36,774 nucleotides of DNA from Bacteroidota bacterium (GCA_947479755.1 CANKAM010000036.1:1-36774), one strand, 5' to 3'. Shown: positions 7,203-14,923, counted from the first letter of the stretch. Notes: a model not told the origin generated them from the letters alone. Numbers and translations are program-made.

Positions 7203-9869
7203 CTACTTCAGCACTATTTTTCCTCTTGCCTGAATTTTGGTTTTGCTGTTAAGCAATTCAAAGAAATACATACCTGCGTTTAGGTTTTTCTTTTCAATAA
7301 AAACTCTGCCGCTACTGATATTGCTGTAGTTCTGCACTACCCTACCCTGCACATCTATAATAGTTAGCGTATAAACTTCATTTGCAGTTGGAGTAAATTC
7401 AAGAACAGCAACATCACTGAAAGGATTCGGATACACACTTACATTCATGGCCTCATCGGCAGTGTAAATACTGTTTGTTGAATCGTGATCAATAATTTCA
7501 ATGCAATAATCTTCCACCTCACCATAGTTAAACGGATTGGAACAAGCCTGCGGTGCGCTGCTGAACTTCATGCTTACACGCATTCTTGTACTGCCCAATG
7601 TTGCAGTTGCAGGAACGGCAAATGTTCCGGTTACGGCTGCCGTTGTAGTTCCTGAAGCAAACACATTTTCGCCTGCATCACCAAAATTTCCGTTTTGGTT
7701 GTAGTCAATCCACACACGGAAAACTTCATTAAAACTGCCGCCAGGAAAACCCGGAGTTAGTATGATGTTATAAGTCTGGTTTTGCCCCAAAACAGTTGAA
7801 GCATCTGTATAATCACCATAACCATCATCAGATCCTGAAGCATTGTCAATTTCGTTTAGTTCTACATTGGCTATCCATTCTTCGGTAGCATCCTCACTTT
7901 TTGATTCACAATAAATAAGGTCGGTGCATGCTCCGCATCCTTTTGTAGTGAATGTGAAGATGTCAGAATAATCTGTTAAGCCGGTATCACAAAGCGTTTG
8001 AACACGAAACTCATACTCTTTGCAGGGTTCTAAATCCAATACTACTAATGAATCTACTGCTATTCCTGTAAAACTATTTGTCCATACATTAGAACCAGCA
8101 ACACGTAAATCTATGTTATAGGAGTTGGCAGCAAGTAAATCGCCCCAGTTTAGTGTTACAGTACTGTCAGTAATTGAGGTGACGCCTAAATTTGAAGGCG
8201 GTAGGCAGCAGCCATCAGTGGTGAATACATGGCTTTGAGACCAGTTGCTGCTATCGGTATCACAGATAGAAAGTACCTGAAACTCATATTCGGTGCAGGC
8301 AACCAAATCTGTAACAGAAAAAGGTGATGTTACTCCGGGAGCAAATGTCCAGATGTTGCTGCCTGTTGGGCGGTATAGCAAATCAAAACCTACGGTGCCG
8401 GGAGCACTGCTCCAGGTGAATGTAGCACCTGTATCACTTATAGTATTTGTAGTTAATCCAAACGGTGTAACGCAGCCGCCTGCGCTGCAATTGTTGAGCA
8501 ATTCATTTACTGCATTAAAAACATTCAGTCTTCCACCTGTTACGGTAATGTTATTAAGACTTGCGTTAGGGTCAACGCCATCTAAGATGTATTGTTTTAT
8601 CTGCAAGGCTGCTGCTGCAGGGTCGGCATAAGCTAATGCCATAAAGGAGGAACATTGAACAGAATACAGCAATCCAATTGTACCTGCTACATGGGGTGTT
8701 GCGCCTGATGTTCCGCCAAAACTTGCATAACCATTTGGATAGGAAACAGTGTGCGTTCCTTCGCCCGGTGCACCTAGGTCAATGGTGGTAAGACCGTACC
8801 CTGCCTGTGTTACTTTATTATCATCGTCATTGGTGTTAGTAACGGATATCAGCCAGTCGCTTGGACAAGCAGTGGGCAAATCACCGAAGTTATCCACGTT
8901 CTGGTTGCCGTTGATGGTTGCTCCTGCACTCAGTACACCGCAAGCACCTAAGGAATCATACATAGCGCACCACAGCGGTGCATCAGCTGGCTGACCACCA
9001 TCAATTCCCCATGATGAGTTGGTGGCAACTACAAAAGCACCTTCAGTTCCTCCGCTTTGGTTGTAGCGTTTGCGCATTACAAAGGGATACGTATAGGCTT
9101 CCACTGCCTGAGCTTCATTTCCTCCGCCCACAACAATCATTAGTTTCACGTTCCAGTTTACACCGGTTACTCCTACTCCGTTATTTCCTTTAGCACCTAC
9201 AATACCGGCTACACAACTTCCGTGACCTCCTCCACCAACTCCGCCTGTAATATCATCGGTATTTGCATCTGCATTCCAGCCGCGGTAATCATCTTCGTAA
9301 CCGTTGCCGTCATCATCAACATTGTTATTGGGTATTTCATCATAATTGAACCATTTATTCCCCGCAAAGTCGGGGTGTGTGCCGCTTAAACCATCATCAA
9401 CTATGCAGACAACAATCGTATCTCCGAAAGCAGTTATTCCTCCTGTGGTAATGTCCCAGGCAAGGTCGGCATCAATATCGGCACCGGCTGTGCCACCGCT
9501 TTGCCCTGTGTTGATGTATTGCCATTGTTGGTTGAACTGCGGATCGTTGGGAACGGTAGAACGGTAATAGATGTGGTGATTTAATTGTGCTTCGTTTACT
9601 GCGGGATGAAATTTTACTGCATTCAACACACGTTCCTGATTTACTCCTTCGTAGTTGTATTCCACGAGCCAGATATTCATGGGAGGTGAAATAAATTTCT
9701 TTGCACTAAGTTTGATGTTGCTGCCTTCAAAGGTTTGGAAACTGCGGCTTACAGCTTCTATGCTTGTGCCTTGTTTGATCTGAACAAGGAGCTGACCATT
9801 GACGAAAGGCTGAGAAAAAGTGAAGCAAGAAGTAAGAAGCAGGATGCAAGATGTGAGGAGTAAACGCAT
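7203..9869 (-). CDS. Secreted subtilisin-like protease with FN3, GEVED and T9SS domains
   Basis: The 888-residue protein is predicted to be secreted by T9SS. Order of parts: signal peptide (1-20, cleavage probably after FSQ); prodomain-like region (~25-100); S8 subtilase domain with D158 (VDDG), H216 (GGGHGS), N284 (NSSWG) and S388 (GGTSGATPHVAG); two fibronectin type III domains (~466-552 and 556-643); a GEVED domain (~655-795; WIDYNQNGNFGDAGE, FNYGEVEDYCIEI); and a T9SS type A sorting domain (~810-888; VYPNPFSD). The catalytic set is complete. LTSC at 12-15 mimics a lipobox, but T9SS cargo normally uses signal peptidase I. T9SS machinery genes are not in this window. It likely degrades external protein (inference). 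Confidence 0.94.
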   Translation of the reverse strand: MRLLLTSCILLLTSCFTFSQPFVNGQLLVQIKQGTSIEAVSRSFQTFEGSNIKLSAKKFISPPMNIWLVEYNYEGVNQERVLNAVKFHPAVNEAQLNHHIYYRSTVPNDPQFNQQWQYINTGQSGGTAGADIDADLAWDITTGGITAFGDTIVVCIVDDGLSGTHPDFAGNKWFNYDEIPNNNVDDDGNGYEDDYRGWNADANTDDITGGVGGGGHGSCVAGIVGAKGNNGVGVTGVNWNVKLMIVVGGGNEAQAVEAYTYPFVMRKRYNQSGGTEGAFVVATNSSWGIDGGQPADAPLWCAMYDSLGACGVLSAGATINGNQNVDNFGDLPTACPSDWLISVTNTNDDDNKVTQAGYGLTTIDLGAPGEGTHTVSYPNGYASFGGTSGATPHVAGTIGLLYSVQCSSFMALAYADPAAAALQIKQYILDGVDPNASLNNITVTGGRLNVFNAVNELLNNCSAGGCVTPFGLTTNTISDTGATFTWSSAPGTVGFDLLYRPTGSNIWTFAPGVTSPFSVTDLVACTEYEFQVLSICDTDSSNWSQSHVFTTDGCCLPPSNLGVTSITDSTVTLNWGDLLAANSYNIDLRVAGSNVWTNSFTGIAVDSLVVLDLEPCKEYEFRVQTLCDTGLTDYSDIFTFTTKGCGACTDLIYCESKSEDATEEWIANVELNEIDNASGSDDGYGDYTDASTVLGQNQTYNIILTPGFPGGSFNEVFRVWIDYNQNGNFGDAGENVFASGTTTAAVTGTFAVPATATLGSTRMRVSMKFSSAPQACSNPFNYGEVEDYCIEIIDHDSTNSIYTADEAMNVSVYPNPFSDVAVLEFTPTANEVYTLTIIDVQGRVVQNYSNISSGRVFIEKKNLNAGMYFFELLNSKTKIQARGKIVLK

Positions 9870-9952
9870 AGTTTTATATAATAAGTTTAGATGTAACAGA
9901 TATTGACAGCCGAGCCAATATTACATATTACATTTTACATCTTAAATTGTTT

Positions 9953-10243
9953 TTAAAGCAGTACAACTTCCTCAATTACTTTCTTGCCTGCCTCTTCGTT
10001 CATCAGGTTTATGATTTTTTCTTTTTCAAAGCTGAGAGCTTCGCGGGCTGCGGAAGAATTGAGGTGTATGAAGAGTTTCTTTTTGCTGATGTATAGGCGG
10101 GTGGTGTGTTTGGCTATTGTTTTGCCCATCACCTTTTCCCAGGAGGAGATGAGTTTTGTTTCGTCCAGCTTTTGCTGCAGACCGAAGACACGCAACATTT
10201 CGTTGATGGCTTGTCCGAGGGTTTGTTGATTGCTGCGTTTCAT
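9953..10243 (-). CDS. DUF721 / DciA-like protein
   Basis: The 96-residue protein resembles DUF721 (RNQQTLGQAINEMLRVFGLQ at the start, WEKVMGKTIAKHT, then YISKKKLFIHLNSSAAREAL and a short helical end). DUF721 includes DciA, which loads or assists the replicative helicase DnaB in many bacteria lacking DnaC. Bacteroidota members are small and often lie next to recF, as here, which supports a replication or repair role. The fold resembles a KH-like nucleic-acid binder (family knowledge). It is downstream of recF on the same strand with a 100-base gap that holds a long imperfect inverted repeat. No membrane or export signal. Confidence 0.85.
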   Translation of the reverse strand: MKRSNQQTLGQAINEMLRVFGLQQKLDETKLISSWEKVMGKTIAKHTTRLYISKKKLFIHLNSSAAREALSFEKEKIINLMNEEAGKKVIEEVVLL

Positions 10244-10256
10244 TTATTTAGGGAAG

Positions 10257-10362
10257 TAGCCACAAGCCAAGTAGCTAATTAGGTGTATAGTTTCTATTAC
10301 AATTTTCATTTACTGTTTGGCTTCCTACTATTTGGGTACTTGGCTATTTCACTATGTGGCTA
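10257..10362. repeat. Inverted TAGCCACA/AGCCAAGTA repeat overlapping recF stop
   Basis: TAGCCACA (10257-10264) and AGCCAAGTA (10265-10273) recur in inverted orientation as TACTTGGCT (10337-10345) and TGTGGCTA (10355-10362), with a 9-base insertion between the right-hand blocks. The recF stop codon (10344-10346) lies inside the right arm. A related GGCTA-rich tract occurs at 32987-33019, also over a stop codon. Confidence 0.6.
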
Positions 10363-11459
10363 TTAATTATTTCTCCTTTATCCACCTCAAATATCTTCAC
10401 ATTCCGGTCGCTGTTTTTAAATATGTTTTTGAGGCGGTCAGTGTGAGTGTCGGTGATGAATACCTGTCCGAAGTTTTCGTTGCTTACTTTTTCAATCAGT
10501 CGTGTGATGCGGGTTTCGTCCAGCTTGTCGAAGATATCATCGAGTAATAACAGGGGAGCATAGCCTTTTACCTGTTTCATAAAATCGAATTCTGCCAGTT
10601 TCAGGGCTACCAGAAATGATTTCTGCTGTCCCTGCGAACCATATCGTTTTACGGGATAGGTATTTATTTCAAAGTTTAAGTCGTCTTTGTGTATGCCCAC
10701 GGTGGTGTATTGCAGAATGCGGTCGCGGTTAAATGCGTTACGCAACTGTTCAGCAAAGTTAGCTTTTTCCAATTGCGATTCATAGGTAATGTTTACGGCC
10801 TCAGTATCGCCAGATATATGGCTATAATAGGCAAGAAACGAAGGAAGGGTATTGAGAATAAATTCCTTTCGTTTTTCAAATATCTGTTGTCCGTAGTTAA
10901 CGAGTTGGTTGTCCCAAATCTCGAACTGCTCGTAGTCTATGTTGCTTTGTCCTGCAGTTGTTTTTAACAAGGCGTTGCGCTGACTAAGGGCGTTGTTGTA
11001 GTTAATGAGGTTATAGAGGTACTCGCGGTTGTATTGCGAAACCACGGAGTCTATAAATTTTCTGCGCACCTCGCTGCCGCCTGTTACCAGCTCGGTATCG
11101 GCAGGTGAAACCATAACGATTGGGATTAAGCCGATGTGCTCGGCAAGGCGGGGATATTCTTTTTTGTTGCGTTTGAATTGCTTTTTGGTGTTACGCTTTT
11201 GTCCGCAATAGATGTTTTCTTCTTCTCCGTTGATCAGAAATTTGCCTTCTACTACAAAAAAGGCTTCATCATGACGGATGTTCTGGCTGTCAACAGGATT
11301 GAAATAGCTTTTGCACATGGCCAGGTAGTGCATGGCATCCAGCAGACCGGTTTTGCCGGCTCCGTTATTGCCCGTAAAGCAGTTTACCTGTGGTGAAAAC
11401 AACAGGTCGGCCTGGGCTATATTGCGGAAATTGATGAGAGAGAGGCTTTGGAGATGCAC
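10344..11459 (-). CDS. recF: DNA repair and replication ATPase RecF
   Basis: RecF binds gapped DNA and helps RecO/RecR load RecA. The 371-residue length is normal. The start HLQSLSLINFRNI is the family signature; the Walker A motif GNNGAGKT is at residues 30-37; the ABC-type signature YGSQGQQKS at ~273-281; and Walker B LLLLDDIFDKLDE at ~303-315. Start is GTG, chosen because it places LSLINFRN at the usual position and lies only 7 bases from a TAACTTTG element, implying a nearly leaderless transcript. The last few codons (NSHIVK) and stop are encoded by a GGCTA-type intergenic repeat, so the C-terminus may have been reshaped by it. Confidence 0.96.
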   Translation of the reverse strand: MHLQSLSLINFRNIAQADLLFSPQVNCFTGNNGAGKTGLLDAMHYLAMCKSYFNPVDSQNIRHDEAFFVVEGKFLINGEEENIYCGQKRNTKKQFKRNKKEYPRLAEHIGLIPIVMVSPADTELVTGGSEVRRKFIDSVVSQYNREYLYNLINYNNALSQRNALLKTTAGQSNIDYEQFEIWDNQLVNYGQQIFEKRKEFILNTLPSFLAYYSHISGDTEAVNITYESQLEKANFAEQLRNAFNRDRILQYTTVGIHKDDLNFEINTYPVKRYGSQGQQKSFLVALKLAEFDFMKQVKGYAPLLLLDDIFDKLDETRITRLIEKVSNENFGQVFITDTHTDRLKNIFKNSDRNVKIFEVDKGEIINSHIVK

Positions 11460-11466
11460 AGTTGGG

Positions 11467-11474
11467 CAAAGTTA
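11467..11474 (-). promoter_or_regulatory. recF -7 promoter element TAACTTTG
   Basis: It matches the Bacteroidota -7 consensus TAnnTTTG exactly and ends 7 bases before the recF GTG start. The implied 5' leader is only a few bases long. The -33 box is not obvious. Confidence 0.5.
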
Positions 11475-11515
11475 GGAAATGGGAATTAAGAATTAACAGC
11501 TGATAAAGAAAAAGT

Positions 11516-11765
11516 CAACCACTGCCCACTCGTTGACAACCCACCATCACCAATGGGCAACCGTTGCCAATACAGGGGCAACGGCTCAGCACCGGAGGGC
11601 AATCACTGCCAACGCATGGGCAATCATTCATCACGGGTGGGCAAAGGCTGCCAACGCATTGGCAACCGCTCACCACACATGGGCAATCATTCACCACAAA
11701 TGGGCAACAGTTCCCCTCGCGTGAGCAAGGGCTCACCACCGGTGTGGAACGGTTGCCCACCCCTG
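11516..11765. repeat. Tandem array of about twelve degenerate 21-bp units
   Basis: Eleven units of exactly 21 bases start at 11516, 11537, 11558, 11579, 11600, 11621, 11642, 11663, 11684, 11705 and 11726; a partial twelfth begins at 11747. Most begin CAAC, CAAT or CAAG and end TGGG or similar. Units with TGCC in the middle alternate with units carrying CACCAC-like centres for the first eight, giving a 42-bp higher-order period. The array fills most of the 317-base gap between recF and the aminopeptidase gene. There are no unique spacers, so it is not CRISPR. Since 21 is a multiple of three, several frames stay open across it on both strands; these are not evidence of coding. Confidence 0.9.
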
Positions 11766-11776
11766 TTTTCTTGCTT

Positions 11777-13201
11777 TTATTTTATCTTATTAAACACCCC
11801 TTCCTGTTTCATCAGGGCCTCAATTTCGTCAGCCTTGCGGGGAGCAAGGGACGAAAGATTTTCGGGTTGACCTTCGGTAATGAGAATATCGTCTTCAATG
11901 CGCACACCAATGTTCCACCACTTTGGGTCGCAGTCACTTCCTTCGGCAATATAAATACCAGGTTCTACAGTAATTACACTATTTACCTTAAGCATGTCAT
12001 ACAGCCCTGCATCGTGCACATCTAAGCCCAAATAGTGCGAAGTACCGTGCATAAAATACTTGCGGTATTCGGCAGCTTCTTTAATGATTCCGAGTTCCAG
12101 TAGGCGGGCCTGCACCACCTCAACTGCAGCTTTGTGGGGAGCCATAAAGGGTTTGCCTTTCAGGCATTTTTCTATTCCGGCTGCTTGTGCATCATACACA
12201 ATCTCATAAATAGCCCTTTGCTCGGGCGAGAACTTGCCGTTAATGGGAATCGTGCGCGTAACATCGGCTGTGTAGCCGTGGTATTCGGCACCAATATCCG
12301 AAACCAGTAGTTCGGGGTTGTCTAAATGCTTGCGGTTAGTGGTATAATGCAAAACGCAAGAGTTTTCACCACTTCCCAATATGGAAGGAAAGCCTACATC
12401 TTCGGCTCCTTTTACTTTAAAGAAAAACTCAACAATGGCTTCGCTCTGGTATTCGGTCATCCCAGGTTCCAGTGCTTTCATCAGTTCAATCTCGGCCTCG
12501 CAGGTCATGGTTATGGCTTTGCGGAGCAATACAAGTTCTTCCTGCAACTTTATTTCGCGCAGGCTTGCCATCATTACTTCCAATCCTGCCACATCAGGTG
12601 AGGCGCGTTGTGTGTTTTTCTGAAACGTCTGTATCAGGTCATATAAATCACCATTCTCACCGGTTTCGTCACGTACATCGTTAAATATCTTGCTGTTAAA
12701 AACCTTATCAAACTTACCAAAGTCAATTCCTGATTTTTGAAAATCATCGTTTACCAAAGCGGGTTTAATGCCTAACTGTGCTTCCACACCATCCGTTCCC
12801 AGTCTGCGGCCTGTCCATACCTCACTGGCAGGGTTGCGGCTTTGCACAAAAATCATTTCGCTGTTGCCATCGGCAAACTTCTGTTTGTCTTTGAAAACAA
12901 CCAGAACTGCATTGGGCTCGGTTAGTCCGGTAAGGTAATAAAAGTCAGGATCCTGATGGTATTCAAAGTCCACATCGTTGGCGCGGTTACGCACAGGAGC
13001 CGCAAAGAAAACTGCAACAGAGCCTTCGGGCATCATAGCGCGCAGGGCTTCTCTCCTGCCCTTGTGAAAGTCTTTATTCAGCAAATCCTCGTCATAGCGG
13101 CTGGGCTTCTTCTCACTTATAACCTTAGGCGGAAGAGTTTCCTGTGCTGAAACAGAAATAACTGCCGAAAGAATAAGGAAAAATGAAAGTTTGATTTGCA
13201 T
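11777..13201 (-). CDS. Exported Xaa-Pro aminopeptidase (M24 family)
   Basis: This metallopeptidase removes N-terminal residues preceding proline. The 474-residue protein has a signal peptide (QIKLSFFLILSAVISVSA, cleaved near AQ), an aminopeptidase P N-terminal domain (~40-200; FYYLTGLTEPNAVLVVF) and an M24 pita-bread domain (~215-460). Predicted metal ligands are D302 and D313 (SDIGAEYHGYTADVTR), H389 (HGTSHYLG), E413 (VEPG) and E436 (VRIEDD), with H396 also conserved. I start at the ATG at 13201 because it gives a clean signal peptide; the upstream ATG at 13222 lies inside the rpmB terminator hairpin. Location is probably periplasmic. It may act with secreted proteases in peptide use (inference). 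Confidence 0.93.
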   Translation of the reverse strand: MQIKLSFFLILSAVISVSAQETLPPKVISEKKPSRYDEDLLNKDFHKGRREALRAMMPEGSVAVFFAAPVRNRANDVDFEYHQDPDFYYLTGLTEPNAVLVVFKDKQKFADGNSEMIFVQSRNPASEVWTGRRLGTDGVEAQLGIKPALVNDDFQKSGIDFGKFDKVFNSKIFNDVRDETGENGDLYDLIQTFQKNTQRASPDVAGLEVMMASLREIKLQEELVLLRKAITMTCEAEIELMKALEPGMTEYQSEAIVEFFFKVKGAEDVGFPSILGSGENSCVLHYTTNRKHLDNPELLVSDIGAEYHGYTADVTRTIPINGKFSPEQRAIYEIVYDAQAAGIEKCLKGKPFMAPHKAAVEVVQARLLELGIIKEAAEYRKYFMHGTSHYLGLDVHDAGLYDMLKVNSVITVEPGIYIAEGSDCDPKWWNIGVRIEDDILITEGQPENLSSLAPRKADEIEALMKQEGVFNKIK

Positions 13202-13203
13202 AA

Positions 13204-13240
13204 ATAAAAAAAGCGTTGCCATGCAAAGATAGCAACGCTT
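13204..13240 (-). terminator. rpmB terminator with pepP-like promoter in its loop
   Basis: AAGCGTTGC (13211-13219) and GCAACGCTT (13232-13240) form a perfect 9-bp stem with a 12-base loop. Read on the minus strand, a run of T follows (13204-13210), so it terminates rpmB. The loop contains TATCTTTG. Confidence 0.85.
13224..13231 (-). promoter_or_regulatory. TATCTTTG -7 element for the aminopeptidase gene
   Basis: An exact TAnnTTTG match lies 22 bases upstream of the aminopeptidase ATG at 13201 and inside the loop of the rpmB terminator. No clear -33 box is seen. Confidence 0.45.
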
Positions 13241-13262
13241 GAATATTATAGGTTAAATACTA

Positions 13263-13502
13263 CTACTTTGTAGTAAAACCTTTTTCTCTTGCTTCTTTCA
13301 AACAAGCATAAATGCCGTTTTTAGTAACATTTTTCAATGCAGAAGTAGAGATTTTAAGCGTTACTGATTTTTTTTCTTCAGCGATGAAGAAAGTCTTTTT
13401 CAGCAGGTTAGGATAGAATTTCTTCTTAGTTTTTACGTTAGAGTGAGAAACTTTATGTCCTGTAATAGCCTTCTTACCTGTTAATTCGCAAACGTTTGCC
13501 AT
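13263..13502 (-). CDS. rpmB: 50S ribosomal protein L28
   Basis: The 79-residue basic protein matches L28: the start MANVCELTGKKAITGHKVSH is the family signature, followed by KTKKKFYPNL and the C-terminal KISTSALKNVTKNGIYACL. It is part of the large ribosomal subunit. In many Bacteroidota rpmG follows rpmB, but here the aminopeptidase gene lies downstream behind a terminator. The promoter TATATTTG is about 29 bases upstream, next to a 14-bp palindrome shared with the divergent lipoprotein gene. Confidence 0.97.
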   Translation of the reverse strand: MANVCELTGKKAITGHKVSHSNVKTKKKFYPNLLKKTFFIAEEKKSVTLKISTSALKNVTKNGIYACLKEAREKGFTTK

Positions 13503-13531
13503 GATTTTCTTTCGTTTTTTATTTGGGGCTG

Positions 13532-13539
13532 CAAATATA
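13532..13539 (-). promoter_or_regulatory. rpmB -7 promoter element TATATTTG
   Basis: An exact TAnnTTTG match. A TTG at 13563-13561 lies 21 bases upstream and could serve as the -33 box. It overlaps the edge of the palindrome at 13538-13551. Confidence 0.6.
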
Positions 13540-13551
13540 GAATTAATTCTA
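13538..13551. promoter_or_regulatory. 14-bp palindrome between divergent promoters
   Basis: TAGAATTAATTCTA is a perfect palindrome between the rpmB and MbnP-like gene promoters. A further TTAGAATT half-site occurs at 13574-13581. It could be an operator; no regulator can be named. Confidence 0.4.
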
Positions 13552-13563
13552 AAACAAAAACAA

Positions 13564-13571
13564 TACTTTTG
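13564..13571 (+). promoter_or_regulatory. -7 promoter element TACTTTTG of MbnP-like gene
   Basis: An exact TAnnTTTG match ends 16 bases before the ATG at 13588. The expected -33 position falls within the palindrome and shows no TTTG. Confidence 0.45.
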
Positions 13572-13587
13572 TGTTAGAATTATTTAA

Positions 13588-14328
13588 ATGAAAAAATCAG
13601 TCCTTTCTGCACTTACTCTGGTAACACTTTCAGTTATCTTTTTATCATCCTGCAAACCTGAAGACAATCCAACAACAACAGACCTGAGCATTAATTTCTA
13701 TCCCATGGCAGGAAACGATGCGCTTGTTTACAATCAGGAATATACCATAAACGGACGTAAACTAAAGTTTACAAATGCACAGTTTTATATTTCGGCAGTA
13801 AGGCTTATAAAAGCAGACTCTTCAAGCACAATTCCAGAAATGACCTACGCTTTGGTTCATGCACTTGAAACCAATTACAGCGCTGGTTCAGTTGATCCTG
13901 GAACTTATATTGAACTTGAATTTGCGGTTGGAGTAGACTCTGTATCTAACCATAGCGACCCTACGCAATGGGGAGTAACGCATCCTTTGTATGTAAACAG
14001 CCTTTATGCCAGCTACTGGGATTGGAGTCAGGGATATGTATTTATGAAACTGGAAGGCTATGTGGATACTACAGCCGCAGCCAACGGCACAGCTTCAACC
14101 GGCTTTGCGTACCATCTAGGAAATGATGAAATATTAAGAACTATAGCTCTTTCCTTTAATAAAGCTATTGGAGGAAATGAAGCCACAATTGAACTAAATG
14201 TAGATTACGCAAAACTGCTCGAAGATGTGGATTTGAGAACCGAACTGCAAACGCATTCAATATCTAACGAGCCTTTGGCAGCTAAAATTGCTGACAAAGC
14301 GCAGGAAGCAATTACGCTGAGGCCATAA
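13588..14328 (+). CDS. MbnP-like lipoprotein
   Basis: The 246-residue protein has a lipoprotein signal peptide with lipobox LSSC and acylated C22. The mature part resembles the MbnP family: LSINFYPMAGNDALV, KFTNAQFYISAVRLI, a GVDSVSNHSDPT segment, and YASYWDWSQGYVFMKLEG with two conserved tryptophans. MbnP proteins are periplasmic and copper-linked. In characterised pairs a diheme enzyme, MbnH, oxidises an MbnP tryptophan to kynurenine (family knowledge). No MbnH-like gene with CxxCH motifs is found in this window, so partner and role are open. The 3' end overlaps the convergent glutaminase gene by 17 bases. Its promoter faces rpmB. Confidence 0.82.
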   Translation: MKKSVLSALTLVTLSVIFLSSCKPEDNPTTTDLSINFYPMAGNDALVYNQEYTINGRKLKFTNAQFYISAVRLIKADSSSTIPEMTYALVHALETNYSAGSVDPGTYIELEFAVGVDSVSNHSDPTQWGVTHPLYVNSLYASYWDWSQGYVFMKLEGYVDTTAAANGTASTGFAYHLGNDEILRTIALSFNKAIGGNEATIELNVDYAKLLEDVDLRTELQTHSISNEPLAAKIADKAQEAITLRP

Positions 14329-14884
14329 AGAAATTCTCAATTATCTCCAACCCATGCTCAGTCAATATCGACTCAGGATGGAATTGTACCCCGCAAACAT
14401 CTAATGTTTTATGGCGGAAGGACATTACAAAATCATGTTCGTCAATTACGGTCAGTTTTAAGCAATCCGGCAAATCCTGTTTCTTAACTGCCCATGAATG
14501 ATAACGCCCGCAGTTGAATTCTTGTTGTAAACCTTTAAATAGTTCGTCTGATGGGTCAACTACAATTGCTTTGCGAGCCACACCATGCAACACTTGATTC
14601 ATATTTACCAGCTTTCCGCCAAAAGCCTCAGCAATTGCCTGATGCCCGAGGCAAACGCCTAAAATCTTTTTGGTTGGTGCATACCGTTTTATCAGTTCAG
14701 GCATTATGCCTGCATCTTTAGGTAAGCCCGGTCCGGGAGAAAGAATGATGACATCATACTTATCAACCGCATCAAGGCTTATCTTATCATTACGGAATAC
14801 CTTAATATCATCGCAAAACTGCTCGGCATAGTGAACAAGGTTGTAAGTAAATGAATCGTAGTTGTCGAGAATGAGGGTTTTCAT
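14312..14884 (-). CDS. Anthranilate/aminodeoxychorismate synthase glutaminase subunit
   Basis: This class I glutamine amidotransferase supplies ammonia to a chorismate-using partner for tryptophan (TrpG) or folate (PabA) synthesis. The 190 residues begin LILDNYDSFTYNLVHY, the family start. Oxyanion loop SPGPGLP is at ~49-55; nucleophile C78 is in GVCLGHQ; H169 and E171 are in VQFHPES. No trp or pab genes are adjacent, which favours the PabA or a dual role, but sequence alone does not decide. TACATTTG lies 14 bases upstream as a likely promoter. The last codons overlap the MbnP-like gene on the other strand. Confidence 0.92.
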   Translation of the reverse strand: MKTLILDNYDSFTYNLVHYAEQFCDDIKVFRNDKISLDAVDKYDVIILSPGPGLPKDAGIMPELIKRYAPTKKILGVCLGHQAIAEAFGGKLVNMNQVLHGVARKAIVVDPSDELFKGLQQEFNCGRYHSWAVKKQDLPDCLKLTVIDEHDFVMSFRHKTLDVCGVQFHPESILTEHGLEIIENFFMASA

Positions 14885-14898
14885 CTATTTTAGCAGCG

Positions 14899-14906
14899 CA
14901 AATGTA
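14899..14906 (-). promoter_or_regulatory. -7 promoter element TACATTTG of glutaminase gene
   Basis: An exact TAnnTTTG match ends 14 bases before the ATG at 14884. No clear -33 box. Confidence 0.45.
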
Positions 14907-14923
14907 AGATGTTTAGCCCTTCG

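Noticed and set aside
7203-9869. Subtilase as a lipoprotein via LTSC
   Set aside because: T9SS cargo normally uses signal peptidase I, and a good cleavage site after FSQ exists.
11516-11765. CRISPR array
   Set aside because: Units are contiguous 21-base repeats with no unique spacers, and the units themselves diverge; no cas gene is nearby.
11564-12025. 153-residue plus-strand reading frame across the repeat
   Set aside because: The open frame follows from the 21-bp period and then runs antisense to the well-supported aminopeptidase gene.
13202-13222. Longer aminopeptidase start at 13222
   Set aside because: It lies inside the rpmB terminator hairpin, and the later ATG yields a better signal peptide.
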